Assembly (NCBI RefSeq): GCF_000831385.1
Contig: NZ_AP014548.1
Location: 1,851,779-1,915,778, forward strand
DNA length: 64,000 nt
Source: Nonlabens marinus S1-08
GTDB taxonomy: Bacteria > Bacteroidota > Bacteroidia > Flavobacteriales > Flavobacteriaceae
Reading direction: 5' to 3'
The notes beneath the pieces were generated by a model, which worked only from the letters and a program-made list of their open reading frames with translations, had not been told where the DNA came from and did no database searches. Positions 25,912-35,684 of this stretch are shown in pieces. Every line of letters begins with the position of its first letter. Position 1 is the first letter of the stretch. A program made the translations under genes and the position numbers.

Positions 25912-25942
25912 AAAAATGGCGGCATCAAGCCGCCATTTTTTT
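25912..25942 (+). terminator. terminator after rhlE
   Basis: The stem aaaaatggcgg / ccgccattttt is followed by T residues. It is symmetric enough to act in both directions. Confidence 0.85.
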
Positions 25943-25989
25943 GTGATCTATTTTCGTTTTGTCAAGGATCAATAATTTAATATTGAGTT

Positions 25990-26005
25990 CGCTTTCGCGG
26001 AAGCG
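25990..26005. repeat. iterated palindrome, recurrent single variant, intergenic
   Basis: cgctttcgcggaagcg, the reverse complement of the variant at 23078. It lies between the convergent rhlE and GNAT genes. Confidence 0.85.
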
Positions 26006-26028
26006 ACACAAGCATTTACATTCAGCAG

Positions 26029-26538
26029 TTATACAGATCGCTGGAATTGTCTATTTACTGATAGTTCCAAATGTATTAATCCAACCTCATCAAACCCTAA
26101 TTGCCTATAGTAATCGCATAAGGCAGGATTTGACGCATCGCAATCCAATCGCAGGAATTGTTTATGGTTAGTCACCGCAAGCTCATGTATTTTTCGAATT
26201 ATTTGAGCACCTATACCTTGCCCTTTATAATCTGGATGTACAACAAGAGAATGAATATAGTAAGCACTGTCGCTACGTTCTCCCCAGTATTTCAAATCAA
26301 GCTCCATAAGGCGGTACATCGCAATGATTTTAGAATCAAGCTCTAAGAAAAAGTATTCCTTGTTTTCAAATCCTTGTTTGAGCCACTCCAGCCGCTCCTG
26401 AGGTGGATCCAGCCAGTAACTCCACTGTGATAATTGCTTGAACTGAAGTCGCAAAGCGGCAATTTTCAAAAGCTCTAATGCCGCTGATATTTGATCTGGC
26501 TTTGCATTGAGGTACTTATATGAGTCTGTTTCTTTCAA
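26029..26538 (-). CDS. GNAT family N-acetyltransferase
   Basis: A 169-aa acetyl-CoA-dependent transferase of the RimI-like fold. The V-shaped acetyl-CoA site is visible as IHSLVVHPDYKGQGIGAQIIRKI (Q/R-x-x-G-x-G/A), with the C-terminal LDCDASNPALCDYYRQLGF. The substrate is unknown. It is a single gene facing rhlE, with a palindrome copy in between. Confidence 0.9.
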   Translation of the reverse strand: MKETDSYKYLNAKPDQISAALELLKIAALRLQFKQLSQWSYWLDPPQERLEWLKQGFENKEYFFLELDSKIIAMYRLMELDLKYWGERSDSAYYIHSLVVHPDYKGQGIGAQIIRKIHELAVTNHKQFLRLDCDASNPALCDYYRQLGFDEVGLIHLELSVNRQFQRSV

Positions 26539-26626
26539 TGGGTTTGAATTAAGAGTGGCGTTTATAGACAGATAATTTCAGGAGTGTAAGCTTGACCTGG
26601 TAAAACTAGTAATCCTTTTAATCAAC

Positions 26627-26634
26627 TATCTTTG
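26627..26634 (+). promoter_or_regulatory. -7 box of the SulP transporter gene
   Basis: TATCTTTG, an exact TAnnTTTG, 32 nt before the ATG. No -33 TTG at standard spacing. Confidence 0.45.
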
Positions 26635-26666
26635 CTCGCTTAATTTTTAGTCAAAAAATTAGTTTC

Positions 26667-28304
26667 ATGAAGCTTTTCAGCAATTTCACAAGCAATCCTA
26701 AAAACGATATTTTAGCAGGGATTACAGTATCTCTAGCAATGATTCCAGAGGTGGTTGCTTTTGCTTTTGTAGCAGGTATTGATCCATTAGTAGCTCTTTC
26801 GGGTGCATTTATCATTGGTTTAATCACAGCTCTTTTTGGTGGTCGTCCAGGATTAATCTCTGGTGCTGCAGGTGCGGTGGCGGTAATTTTTGTTGATCTA
26901 ATCATTAAAGGGCACGAGAAAGGGATGTTGATGGAAAATCCTATTGAAAATATGGGGTTGTACTATCTGTTCGCTGCTGTCATTCTAATGGGAGTAATTC
27001 AAATCTTAGCCGGAGTTTTTAAAATAGGAAAATTTGTGAGATTGATTCCGCATCCAGTGATGATGGGATTTGTAAATGGTCTCGCTATCGTCATTTTTCT
27101 GGCTCAGGTGGAGATGTTTTCTCATAAAAACCTAGTCATAGGAGCAGGTGGAGTAAAAAAATACGTGAGTACTTACATGCAAGGTACAGAGCTCTGGATC
27201 ATGATGGGGCTTGTAGCTTTGACCATGGGAATCATTTGGGTGTTGCCTAAACTCACTAAAAAGATTCCAGCAGCCCTAACTGCAATTCTCATCACCACTG
27301 CTGTGGTTGTTTTGACCGGTATGGATGTGAGCACCGTAGGTTCTTACATCATTGAAGGCGGCGGTACTGGACTCAAAGGCGAAGTCCCTACACCAAATCT
27401 CGAATTGTGGGAAAACCTACCTATAGGATATGATACATTCAAATTTATACTACCCTATGCATTTCTAGCTGCAGCAGTAGGTCTGATTGAGTCACTGATG
27501 ACGATGAACCTGGTCGATGAATTGACGGAGACTCGCGGTAGTGGTAACCGAGAGTGTGTAGCCCAAGGTGCGGGTAATATAGTTAGTGGGCTCTTCGGTG
27601 GGACAGGAGGTTGCGGAATGATAGGTCAGACGGTGATTAATATCAATGCTGGTGGGCGAGGGCGCTTATCTGGAGTTATGATGGCGGTTACTTTACTGGT
27701 CTTTATACTCTTTACTGACAAATTGATAGAACAAGTACCTATTGCAGCATTGATAGGGGTCATGTTTATGATGGTCATTGAAACTTTTGCCTGGTCCAGT
27801 TTTAGGATATTAAGAAAAATCCCATTGTCTGACGCGTTTGTTCTCATAATAGTTTCTATCGTGACTGTTGTATTTGACTTAGCTATTGCGGTTTTCGTCG
27901 GCGTTATTATCTCAGCTTTGGTGTTTGCCTGGGAAAGCGCAAAACGCATCAGGGCTCGCAAGAGTATGAAGGATGATGGAACTAAAGTTTATGAGATTTG
28001 GGGACCTTTATTCTTTGGGTCGGTCACCGATTTTAATAAGAAATTTGACCCTAAAAATGATCCCGATAAAGTGGAAATCGACTTTATAGAAGCTCGTGTT
28101 CAGGATCATTCTGGTATCGAGGCATTGCGAGGGGTAGCCAACAAATACCTGGATTTAGGAAAAGATATTAAATTAACGCACTTGAGCCCAGAATGTAAGG
28201 AGCTTTTGATGCGCAGGAACCCAGAATTTGAAACCATTATTGAGACCAGCATTGAAGACCCTCGTTATCATATAGCGACAGATTTACTGGATGCTGAAGT
28301 CTAG
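26667..28304 (+). CDS. SulP family inorganic anion transporter
   Basis: A 545-aa inner-membrane transporter for sulfate, bicarbonate or related anions (family range; substrate not determinable). About 10-12 helices span residues 15-430. The N-terminal NDILAGITVSLAMIPEVVAFAFVAG is the family signature, and GLIESLMTMNLVDELTETRGSGNRECVAQGAGNIVSGLFGG is the conserved core. A short cytoplasmic STAS domain (about 450-545) follows, with VEIDFIEARVQDHSGIEALRG. Strong -7 box at 26627. Confidence 0.93.
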   Translation: MKLFSNFTSNPKNDILAGITVSLAMIPEVVAFAFVAGIDPLVALSGAFIIGLITALFGGRPGLISGAAGAVAVIFVDLIIKGHEKGMLMENPIENMGLYYLFAAVILMGVIQILAGVFKIGKFVRLIPHPVMMGFVNGLAIVIFLAQVEMFSHKNLVIGAGGVKKYVSTYMQGTELWIMMGLVALTMGIIWVLPKLTKKIPAALTAILITTAVVVLTGMDVSTVGSYIIEGGGTGLKGEVPTPNLELWENLPIGYDTFKFILPYAFLAAAVGLIESLMTMNLVDELTETRGSGNRECVAQGAGNIVSGLFGGTGGCGMIGQTVININAGGRGRLSGVMMAVTLLVFILFTDKLIEQVPIAALIGVMFMMVIETFAWSSFRILRKIPLSDAFVLIIVSIVTVVFDLAIAVFVGVIISALVFAWESAKRIRARKSMKDDGTKVYEIWGPLFFGSVTDFNKKFDPKNDPDKVEIDFIEARVQDHSGIEALRGVANKYLDLGKDIKLTHLSPECKELLMRRNPEFETIIETSIEDPRYHIATDLLDAEV

Positions 28305-28324
28305 TAGGGGACTCTTTTCAAGTT

Positions 28325-28340
28325 CGCTTTCGCGAAAGCG
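28325..28340. repeat. iterated palindrome, exact core, intergenic
   Basis: Exact core in a 24-bp perfect palindrome (AGTTCG...CGAACT). It lies between the convergent SulP and SIMPL genes. Confidence 0.95.
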
Positions 28341-28351
28341 AACTCCACAAC

Positions 28352-29083
28352 CTAATCCGTTTCATATACCAGTTTCATGGTGATGGAAGCGGTTTTTTCT
28401 TTAGAGCTGGTATTATAAGTACCGCCCCAGCTGTAATCCTCTGAACTATTTTGACCGGTAATTTGGAACACGCCCATATCTGCAGATTGTAAATCACCTA
28501 AGGTGCCACCAGAGTTTTTTGCGATTTGCTCTGCCCGGATACGTGCATCCTCAGTAGCCTTAGAAATCATTTCTATTTTAAGATCAGAGAGTTTAGTATA
28601 GTAATAGCGTGGTGCTCGCGAGTACAGCTGTACACCTTGATTGAGCAATTCCGTAACCTCTCTGGAAATGCGCTCAATTTTTTCTACATTATTAGACTGC
28701 ACATTGATGGTTTGCGAGAGTTCATAGCCAACGAAGTTTGATCCTTGGTAATTACCGTTACTTCCATAAATTGGAGCCGTTTTTTCCGCCGTATTTACAG
28801 CGCTGAAAACTAACATGGAATCACTCAAGCCTTTAGTTTTTAAATAACTTTCAATAGTTTTCTTATTTCTCGCGAGCTCAGCATACGCATCACTGAGTAT
28901 AGGACTGCTGGCAGTAAACCTTCCTTCCCAAACGATCAAATCAGATACAAAATCTTGACTGCCTAATCCAGTCACGTCAATAGTGCCCTGTTTGTGATTG
29001 CGATTCATAAACGCATTGCCTAAAAATGCAGCAGCGATTACTATAGCAAGTCCAAAAATGATGGCAGGAATGGAGTTTTTCAT
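28352..29083 (-). CDS. SIMPL (DUF541) domain protein
   Basis: A 243-aa protein anchored by an N-terminal membrane helix (IPAIIFGLAIVIAAAFLG). The SIMPL domain follows: TIDVTGLGSQDFVSDLIVWEGRFTA, ELARNKKTIESYLKTKGL, and a C-terminal DARIRAEQIAKNSGGTLGDL. Family members form periplasmic oligomers and are linked to stress tolerance. Single gene, convergent with SulP. Confidence 0.88.
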   Translation of the reverse strand: MKNSIPAIIFGLAIVIAAAFLGNAFMNRNHKQGTIDVTGLGSQDFVSDLIVWEGRFTASSPILSDAYAELARNKKTIESYLKTKGLSDSMLVFSAVNTAEKTAPIYGSNGNYQGSNFVGYELSQTINVQSNNVEKIERISREVTELLNQGVQLYSRAPRYYYTKLSDLKIEMISKATEDARIRAEQIAKNSGGTLGDLQSADMGVFQITGQNSSEDYSWGGTYNTSSKEKTASITMKLVYETD

Positions 29084-29438
29084 GATCTAGGAATTTGTTC
29101 TTAAAAATAGCATATTCTAAAGAAATTGATAGCTGGATAACGATAGGACATTCTAGAATATGCCCTATACCCAATTCCTGTTACTATATCAATCCCTAAC
29201 AAATTCAGAAAATCTTCATGCAATAGAAGCTTTTTCAATATCTAATTACCGTTTGTTTCTCAAATTTTAAGGATCCGCGTGACTATGTTGGTGAGCTTTA
29301 TGGTAGGATCTTCGTTGATATTGGGTGCGCTGCTGGAAAATCCTCGTTATAGAAAGCCTTAAAATCAGGTAAATATTTCTGGAAAGTTCGCTTTCGCGAA
29401 AGCGGAATATTTCACTATTTCTTCACCTTCAAAATCCC
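29084..29438. other. intergenic region with possible gene relic
   Basis: A frame at 29227-29325 reads ...FSNFKDPRDYVGELYG then RIFVDIGCAAGKSSL and a stop. The VDIGCAAGKS part resembles SAM-methyltransferase motif I, so this may be the debris of a methyltransferase gene. It has no start codon and is stopped on both sides. A palindrome copy lies at 29389-29404. Nothing else recognisable. Confidence 0.3.
29389..29404. repeat. iterated palindrome, exact core, intergenic
   Basis: Exact core, 60 nt upstream of the acyl-CoA carboxylase start and 34 nt upstream of its -7 box, close enough to influence that promoter. Confidence 0.95.
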
Positions 29439-29446
29439 TATTTTTG
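29439..29446 (+). promoter_or_regulatory. -7 box of the acyl-CoA carboxylase gene
   Basis: TATTTTTG, an exact TAnnTTTG, 17 nt before the ATG. No clear -33 element; the palindrome occupies the region just upstream. Confidence 0.45.
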
Positions 29447-29463
29447 AGGAAAACTCTCTATCC

Positions 29464-31092
29464 ATGGATCTAGACTTCAATAAAAACGAAGATCACAACA
29501 AGATGTTACTGTCTGCAATGAAACAAAAGCTGGCAGAAGTACATAAAGGTGGCGGCGAGAAGCGCATTGCCAAACACCATTCTAAAGGAAAAATGACCGC
29601 TCACGAGCGTATAAATTACCTGCTAGATGATGCTGAAAAAGCTATTGAAATAGCAGCATTTGCAGGAGATGGAATGTATGAAGAGCATGGCGGCTGTCCT
29701 AGCGGTGGTGTTGTAGTTAAAATAGGTCACGTACAAGGCAGGCAAGTGATTGTCGTGGCAAATGATGCTACTGTAAAAGCTGGAGCTTGGTTTCCTATTA
29801 CGGGTAAAAAGAACTTGAGAGCGCAAGAGATTGCGATGGAAAATAGGTTGCCTATTATTTACCTTGTGGATAGTGCTGGGGTTTATTTGCCTATGCAGGA
29901 CGAGATCTTCCCAGATAAAGAACACTTTGGGCGCATTTTTAGAAATAACGCCGTGATGAGCAGCATGGGAATCACCCAGATTGCTGCGGTGATGGGAAGT
30001 TGTGTGGCCGGTGGAGCCTATTTACCTATCATGAGTGATGAGGCGTTGATCGTAGACAAAACAGGAAGTATTTTCCTTGCAGGAAGCTATCTAGTTAAGG
30101 CTGCCATAGGAGAGAGTATCGATAACGAGACATTGGGTGGTGCTACTACCCACTGCGAAATAAGCGGTGTGACGGACTACAAAGCCAAAGATGATAAAGA
30201 TGCCCTAGATAAGATCAAGCGATTGCTGGATAAGATAGGAGATTATGATAAGGCTGGATTTAGCAAGGTAAAAGCAGTAAAGCCTGGTAAAGATCCTGAA
30301 GAGCTATTTGGTGTATTGCCTCGCGAGCGTAATGCGCAATACGATATGATGGAGATTATCGAGCGCATGATTGATGCTGATACTTTTGAAGAATACAAGG
30401 CGGGTTATGGACAGACGATAATTACCGGTTATGCCCGTATCGATGGCTGGGCTGTTGGAATAGTAGCCAACCAAAGAAAAATTGTAAAAACTAAGAAAGG
30501 CGAGATGCAATTTGGTGGTGTAATCTACAGCGATAGTGCAGACAAGGCCACTAGATTTATTGCCAATTGTAATCAGAAAAAAGTACCACTCGTATTTTTA
30601 CAAGATGTGACCGGTTTTATGGTAGGCTCTAAATCAGAGCACGGCGGTATAATTAAAGATGGCGCCAAAATGGTGAGCGCGGTATCAAATAGCGTTGTAC
30701 CTAAATTCACCGTAGTAATTGGAAACAGCTACGGTGCAGGAAATTATGCGATGTGTGGAAAGGCTTACGATCCACGATTGATTTTTGCATGGCCAAGTGC
30801 TGAGCTTGCCGTGATGTCAGGAAACAGTGCTGCCAAAGTATTGATGCAAATCGAAAAGGCTTCTCTAGAGAAATCAGGCAACAAACTGACTGAAGAAGAA
30901 GAAAAAGAGCTCTTTGCAAAAACAAAGAATCGCTATGATGAGCAGGTGTCACCGTACTATGCTGCATCTAGAATTTGGACAGATGGAATCATCGATCCGC
31001 GGGATACAAGAAAATGGATCTCCATGGGAATCGAAGCCGCAAATCATGCTCCTATTACTAAAGACTTTAATCTGGGGGTGATACAGACATAA
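29464..31092 (+). CDS. acyl-CoA carboxylase, carboxyltransferase (beta) subunit
   Basis: Transfers carboxyl from biotin to an acyl-CoA (propionyl-CoA or methylcrotonyl-CoA are the usual substrates). A 542-aa biotin-carboxyltransferase of the crotonase fold in two halves. The N half includes GKMTAHERINYLLD and PIIYLVDSAGVYLPMQDE; the C half includes VVGNSYGAGNYAMCG-type sequence and PSAELAVMSG. The retained GG oxyanion glycine pairs are seen in SCVAGGAYLP. The biotin-carrying alpha subunit is not adjacent. The segment YLPMQDEIFPDKEHFGRIFRN favours a methylcrotonyl-CoA-type enzyme (inference). Confidence 0.92.
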   Translation: MDLDFNKNEDHNKMLLSAMKQKLAEVHKGGGEKRIAKHHSKGKMTAHERINYLLDDAEKAIEIAAFAGDGMYEEHGGCPSGGVVVKIGHVQGRQVIVVANDATVKAGAWFPITGKKNLRAQEIAMENRLPIIYLVDSAGVYLPMQDEIFPDKEHFGRIFRNNAVMSSMGITQIAAVMGSCVAGGAYLPIMSDEALIVDKTGSIFLAGSYLVKAAIGESIDNETLGGATTHCEISGVTDYKAKDDKDALDKIKRLLDKIGDYDKAGFSKVKAVKPGKDPEELFGVLPRERNAQYDMMEIIERMIDADTFEEYKAGYGQTIITGYARIDGWAVGIVANQRKIVKTKKGEMQFGGVIYSDSADKATRFIANCNQKKVPLVFLQDVTGFMVGSKSEHGGIIKDGAKMVSAVSNSVVPKFTVVIGNSYGAGNYAMCGKAYDPRLIFAWPSAELAVMSGNSAAKVLMQIEKASLEKSGNKLTEEEEKELFAKTKNRYDEQVSPYYAASRIWTDGIIDPRDTRKWISMGIEAANHAPITKDFNLGVIQT

Positions 31093-31119
31093 TGTTTTTC
31101 ACTTCCTTTGAATTATACT

Positions 31120-31143
31120 AAATCCCGCACACAGCGGGATTTT
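31120..31143 (+). terminator. terminator after the carboxylase gene
   Basis: aaatcccgc / gcgggattt with a short loop and T run. Confidence 0.75.
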
Positions 31144-31192
31144 CTCGTAATGGAGCAAAGAGAAGTTTGGCTAAGTATCAAAACTGGAGTTT

Positions 31193-31654
31193 TCAAACAG
31201 GAACCTGAGTACTATTCTTTACTTCTTTGATAGTAAAAGAACTTTGTGTGCTGCCTATATGCTCAATGCTGGTAAGTTTTTCGGTCATAAATTCTCTAAA
31301 ATGTTCCATGTCTCGTACGTAAACTTTTAATAAGTAATCATATTCACCACTCACATGAAAGCATTCAACAACCTCATCAAGTTTTGAAACTTGTGCTTCA
31401 AATAATTTTATGTGTTTTTGAGAGTGTTGTGCTAATTTAATATGGCAAAACACCTGAAATCCTAAACCGACTTTCTTCTTATCAATCAGTGCCACGTAAT
31501 TCTTAATAACGCCATTACGTTCTAATTTTTTGATACGCTCAAATACGGCGGTCACTGATAAATTTAGGTTTAACGAGAGCTTTTTATTGGTTTGCTTTGC
31601 ATCATTTTGCAATAGGTGGATCAGTTTGATGTCTGTAGGATCTAGTTGAAACAT
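31193..31654 (-). CDS. Lrp/AsnC family transcriptional regulator
   Basis: A 153-aa amino-acid-responsive regulator. An N-terminal winged helix (IKLIHLLQNDAKQTNKKLSLNLNLSVTAVFERIKKLERNGVI) is followed by the RAM effector-binding domain with VECFHVSGEYDYLLKVYVRDMEHFREF. It is divergent from the methionine gamma-lyase-like gene, with a 149-nt, very AT-rich shared region. It most likely controls that gene and itself, with a sulfur or branched amino acid as signal (inference from placement). Confidence 0.93.
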   Translation of the reverse strand: MFQLDPTDIKLIHLLQNDAKQTNKKLSLNLNLSVTAVFERIKKLERNGVIKNYVALIDKKKVGLGFQVFCHIKLAQHSQKHIKLFEAQVSKLDEVVECFHVSGEYDYLLKVYVRDMEHFREFMTEKLTSIEHIGSTQSSFTIKEVKNSTQVPV

Positions 31655-31756
31655 GAATAATTATCTGTTATGTTGATAATAAGGTATTCTTTATTAGATA
31701 AAAATAGTTTTAAAACATCTTATTGCTGAATATTATTCTATAATTATACATATATG

Positions 31757-31787
31757 TTGAATATAGGTCTATTAAAATTTAGTTTTA
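31757..31787 (+). promoter_or_regulatory. candidate promoter of the gamma-lyase-like gene, probable Lrp target region
   Basis: TTG (31757-31759), 20 nt, TAGTTTTA (31780-31787), one base off consensus. The surrounding 31655-31803 is A/T-rich with several imperfect inverted repeats, as expected for Lrp binding. Confidence 0.45.
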
Positions 31788-31803
31788 ACGAAAAATAGAC
31801 TTC

Positions 31804-33009
31804 GTGGATTACAAGAATTTCAAGCCGGCAAATAACATTCAAGATCTTCAATATTTCGGCGAATTCGGTGGTGTGAATCCGTCAATTTCTGATTCTTCGA
31901 CCTATACTTTTTTGTCAGCTAAAACTATGTTTGACACCTTTGAAGGAAATGCAGATGGCTGTTATCTCTATTCTCGTCATTCCACACCCTCAAACCTCTA
32001 TTTAGGGGAGGCGCTTGCTGCTATGGAAGGTACTGAAACCGCTAATGTCGCTGCAAGTGGTATGGGGGCGATTACCCCAACTATATTACACTATTGTCAT
32101 GCAGGTGATCATGTCGTTTCCAGCCGTACTATTTATGGAGGTACTTATGCATTTCTTAAGAACTTCACACCTAGATTAGGGATTCAAACCTCTTTCGTAG
32201 ATATAACAAAACTTGATCTGGTTGAAGCCGCTATACGGCCAGAAACTAAAATTATATTCTGTGAGTGCGTTAGCAATCCACTACTTGAAATTGCCGACAT
32301 CCGAAAATTGGCAGCGCTTGCAAAGAAATACAACATTCAGTTATTGGTGGATAATACATTTTCACCTTTGTCCATATCTCCAGCCGCATTAGGTGCAGAT
32401 GTTATCATGCACAGTCTAACAAAGTTTATTAATGGAAGCAGTGATACTATGGGAGGTGTTGTTTGCGGCACTCAAGAGCTCATAGACAGATTGCGTAATG
32501 TAAATGATGGCGCCAGCATGTTGTTGGGAGCTTCCATGGATAGCTTGCGCGCTGCCTCCATTCTTAAAAACTTAAGAACCTTGCACATACGTATGCAACA
32601 GCATAGTAAAAATGCTATGTTTCTTGCCCAAAAGTTTGAGGCAGACGGGTTTAGAACAGTTTACCCTGGGCTCAAATCGCATCCCGGCCACGAACTCATG
32701 ACTTCCCAAATGAATAAGCAGTACGGCTACGGCGGGATGCTTACCATCGACGTAGGAAGTCTGGATCGTGCAAATGCTTTGATGGAATTGATGCAAGAAA
32801 GAAATCTAGGATATTTGGCGGTTAGTTTAGGGTTCTATAAAACCTTATTTTCTGCGCCAGGTACATCAACCTCCAGTGAAATTCCAGAGGACGAGCAAAA
32901 GGAAATGGGACTTACTGATGGATTGATCCGTTTTTCCATAGGTCTAGATGCAGACATTGAACGCACCTATGAGCTCATGAAGCAATGTATGCAAGAAACG
33001 TTGAATTAG
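31804..33009 (+). CDS. Cys/Met-metabolism PLP enzyme, methionine gamma-lyase-like
   Basis: A 401-aa PLP enzyme of fold type I, starting at GTG 31804. It has YSRHSTPSNLYLGEALAAMEGTE, YGGTYAFL at the phosphate site, CECVSNPLLEI, VDNTFSPL (PLP-stacking Asp), and HSLTKF with the Schiff-base lysine K207. The family splits cystathionine, methionine or homocysteine derivatives. Similarity to gamma-lyases (methionine to methanethiol, ammonia and 2-oxobutyrate) is preferred but not certain. Divergent from and likely controlled by the Lrp regulator. Confidence 0.88.
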   Translation: MDYKNFKPANNIQDLQYFGEFGGVNPSISDSSTYTFLSAKTMFDTFEGNADGCYLYSRHSTPSNLYLGEALAAMEGTETANVAASGMGAITPTILHYCHAGDHVVSSRTIYGGTYAFLKNFTPRLGIQTSFVDITKLDLVEAAIRPETKIIFCECVSNPLLEIADIRKLAALAKKYNIQLLVDNTFSPLSISPAALGADVIMHSLTKFINGSSDTMGGVVCGTQELIDRLRNVNDGASMLLGASMDSLRAASILKNLRTLHIRMQQHSKNAMFLAQKFEADGFRTVYPGLKSHPGHELMTSQMNKQYGYGGMLTIDVGSLDRANALMELMQERNLGYLAVSLGFYKTLFSAPGTSTSSEIPEDEQKEMGLTDGLIRFSIGLDADIERTYELMKQCMQETLN

Positions 33010-33062
33010 AATTCACAACAAGTAGAATTAATTCAACTAGACAAAGAAGGTGAAATAATTAA

Positions 33063-33878
33063 TTATAATCGTAGAAGCGTGGCCATCTCCACCTGCATTT
33101 GCATGGCTTTGGCTCTCGCAGCCTCAGCAAAATCTTCTTGCTGTGACGCATAGATAATACCTCGAGAGGAGTTGACTAGTAATCCCACTTGATCGTTTGC
33201 TCCATATTTATAAACTTCCTCAAGACTACCGCCTTGTGCGCCTACACCAGGAACGAGGAGGAATGAATCAGGTACTATTTTTCTAATGTCCTGCAAGTAT
33301 TCCGCTTTAGTGGCGCCTACTACGTACATCAAACGCTCGCTGTTCTTGTACTGCGAGGTGGTTTTCAGTACTTGCTGGTAAAGCGGTAATCGATCAATTG
33401 TTTTCGTTTGAAAATCAAAGGCACCAGCGTTTGAAGTTAAAGCTAGCAAGATGGCAAACTTGTCCTCAAACTCTAAAAATGGCTCCACGCTATCTTTTCC
33501 CATGTAGGGTGCAATAGTAACGCTGTCAAAGTTGAGGTCTTCAAAAAAGGCTTTGGCGTAACGGGTGGAAGTATTTCCTATATCGCCGCGTTTGGCATCA
33601 GCTATCGTAAAGTGGTCTGGGTAATTTTTATTGAGATATTGGATTGTTTTCTCCAGCGATTGCCAGCCTTTCACTCCGTATGCTTCAAAAAACGCGGTAT
33701 TTGGCTTGTATGCAACACATAAATCGTGTGTGGTGTCGATAATCGCTTTCGCGAAAGCGAACATAGGATCTTCCTCCTGCAACAAATGTGGAGGGATCTT
33801 TTCCAGATCTATATCAAGACCTACGCATAGGAATGATTTTTTGAGTTTTATTTGTTGACTAAGTTCTTTCTGCGTCAT
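33063..33878 (-). CDS. pyrF: orotidine-5'-phosphate decarboxylase, type 2
   Basis: Decarboxylates OMP to UMP, the last step of de novo pyrimidine synthesis. A 271-aa enzyme of the longer type-2 (Mycobacterium/Bacteroidota) form: [29 protein letters not shown], the catalytic [11 protein letters not shown], and the closing [12 protein letters not shown]. The palindrome at 33744-33759 encodes FAFAKAIID in a helix after the first strand, a place where the family normally has a similar residue pattern. Single gene next to a hypothetical and prfA. Confidence 0.94.
   Translation of the reverse strand: MTQKELSQQIKLKKSFLCVGLDIDLEKIPPHLLQEEDPMFAFAKAIIDTTHDLCVAYKPNTAFFEAYGVKGWQSLEKTIQYLNKNYPDHFTIADAKRGDIGNTSTRYAKAFFEDLNFDSVTIAPYMGKDSVEPFLEFEDKFAILLALTSNAGAFDFQTKTIDRLPLYQQVLKTTSQYKNSERLMYVVGATKAEYLQDIRKIVPDSFLLVPGVGAQGGSLEEVYKYGANDQVGLLVNSSRGIIYASQQEDFAEAARAKAMQMQVEMATLLRL
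33744..33759. repeat. iterated palindrome, exact core, inside pyrF
   Basis: Exact core in an essential-type metabolic gene. In frame it encodes FAFAKAI on the minus strand. Confidence 0.95.
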
Positions 33879-33913
33879 CTATTAAGAGGTAATTATTTTT
33901 TTCAATAAATGAT

Positions 33914-34519
33914 TTACTTAATTTCAATTTCACCAATGATTTGCTCACCATAGTAAATTTTAAACTCCGTGAGTTCCTTAGGCAACGCAAAATAGATATC
34001 AATCTTACATGCTCTGAGATCCTCTGGATGAAGATAAGGCGAAATGATTTTGGGTTTCTTCTTAGTACCAAAATTTATATTGGGAGATATATCTTCATAA
34101 CCCACTATGCTGTAGTCCTGGAAGGTATCCTTTATCTCAGGCTCGTAACAAACAAACTCTTGGATACTGCTATCAATTGATTGATTTTCTATCAATTTAT
34201 CAAACGGCAGAAAGATCCATCCAGCCGCGTAATTGTAACGAACATCCAGCGGCCTTACCCTAACTTTATACGCATCTGAGACTAGATAGAATTTATTTGG
34301 GTCAAAGTTTTCTTTTTTACCCGATAAGGATTTCATTTTGAACCTTACCTGAACTCGTTTGGCTTCTTTTGCCGTTTTTATGGAATAGATCCAAGTTGCG
34401 CCTGAAGCTTTTTTAGCTTTTATAAACTTAAATTTAAAATTATCTGACTCTACATAATTTTGACCTTTTGCTTGAAGGCTAAAAACACACAGCAGGACCA
34501 ATATTAACTTCTTACTCAT
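33914..34519 (-). CDS. secreted protein of unknown function
   Basis: A 201-aa protein taken from ATG 34519 (MSKKLILVLLCVFSLQAKGQ is a signal peptide; six more upstream codons are possible). The mature part is beta-rich, with blocks such as WIYSIKTAKEAKRVQVRFKMKSLSG, FYLVSDAYKVRVRPLDVRYN and KIDIYFALPKELTEFKIYYG, suggesting one or two immunoglobulin-like sandwiches. It lies on the minus strand between prfA and pyrF with gaps of 46 and 35 nt, so it may share their transcript. No family recognised. Confidence 0.7.
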   Translation of the reverse strand: MSKKLILVLLCVFSLQAKGQNYVESDNFKFKFIKAKKASGATWIYSIKTAKEAKRVQVRFKMKSLSGKKENFDPNKFYLVSDAYKVRVRPLDVRYNYAAGWIFLPFDKLIENQSIDSSIQEFVCYEPEIKDTFQDYSIVGYEDISPNINFGTKKKPKIISPYLHPEDLRACKIDIYFALPKELTEFKIYYGEQIIGEIEIK

Positions 34520-34565
34520 TGCTATTATTGTTGGCAATCTTAAATCAACTTATGATTACAAAAGG

Positions 34566-35642
34566 CTAAATCCCATCGTCATTCATCTGCATCTTCTCCG
34601 TATTGTGAACCAGTTGTAATTCATCTAGAATCTTCTGGATATCACCGTTAATGATATTGTCTAGATCATACAGTGTCAAATTGATTCTATGGTCGGTTAC
34701 ACGTCCTTGCGAGTAGTTATAGGTGCGTATTTTGGCACTACGGTCACCACTGCTCACCATGCTTTTACGCTTGGCACTGTCGGCCTCCATTTTCTTTGCC
34801 AGTTCAATCTCATACAAGCGAGAGCGTAATACTTTTAACGCTTTTTCAAGATTCTTGTGTGATGATTTCTCATCCTGACAACTCACGATCATTCCTGTAG
34901 GCTCGTGGTGTAGTTTAATAGCAGAATACGTTGTGTTAACAGATTGCCCTCCAGGACCAGTAGATGTGGTACGCTCAATACGTACTTCACTCATGTCTAG
35001 TTGTACGTCAAATTCTTCTGCTTCAGGAAGCACCATAACGGTAGCGGCACTTGTGTGTACACGACCTTGAGTTTCAGTTTGTGGAACGCGCTGTACGCGG
35101 TGTACTCCAGCTTCAAACTTTAAGATGCCGTAAACGTCATCGCCGTTCACTTCAAAAATGATCTCTTTGTATCCGCCACTGGTACCGTGACTGGTATCCA
35201 CCACGTTAGTGCTCCAGCCTTTAGAGGAACAATACTTCTCATACATACGGTATAAATCACCTGCAAAAATACTGGCTTCATCGCCACCAGTCCCTGCACG
35301 TATTTCCATGACCGCATTTTTAGCATCTTCAGGATCCTTAGGGATCATCATCATGCGTATTTCCTCTTCCAGTTTTGGAATGGCTTCCTTGGCTTCATCC
35401 AGCTGCATTTGTGCCATCTCGACCATGTCTGGATCGCTACCATCAGCAAGGATTTCTTGGGCTTCTTCAAGATTAGCGGTAAGTTCCACATATTCCTCAC
35501 GCTTATCCATCAAGTCTTTGAGGTCCTTATATTCCTTAGTTAAAGCGACGTACCTCTTTTGATCAGAGATAATATCTGGCTGAATGATCAAATCATTCAC
35601 CTCGTCAAACCTATTTTTTACAATGTTTAATTTATCTAGCAT
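34566..35642 (-). CDS. prfA: peptide chain release factor 1
   Basis: Reads UAA and UAG and releases the nascent chain. A 358-aa protein with the peptide-anticodon PQT (P-x-T type) in [14 protein letters not shown], the GGQ loop in [13 protein letters not shown], and the preceding coiled N-domain. The tail [17 protein letters not shown] is typical of RF1. Divergent from the MsrA-like gene with a 42-nt gap. Confidence 0.97.
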   Translation of the reverse strand: MLDKLNIVKNRFDEVNDLIIQPDIISDQKRYVALTKEYKDLKDLMDKREEYVELTANLEEAQEILADGSDPDMVEMAQMQLDEAKEAIPKLEEEIRMMMIPKDPEDAKNAVMEIRAGTGGDEASIFAGDLYRMYEKYCSSKGWSTNVVDTSHGTSGGYKEIIFEVNGDDVYGILKFEAGVHRVQRVPQTETQGRVHTSAATVMVLPEAEEFDVQLDMSEVRIERTTSTGPGGQSVNTTYSAIKLHHEPTGMIVSCQDEKSSHKNLEKALKVLRSRLYEIELAKKMEADSAKRKSMVSSGDRSAKIRTYNYSQGRVTDHRINLTLYDLDNIINGDIQKILDELQLVHNTEKMQMNDDGI

Positions 35643-35684
35643 CTTCTATTTCAATCCTGCGAAAATACGGAAATTGCACCTAAG

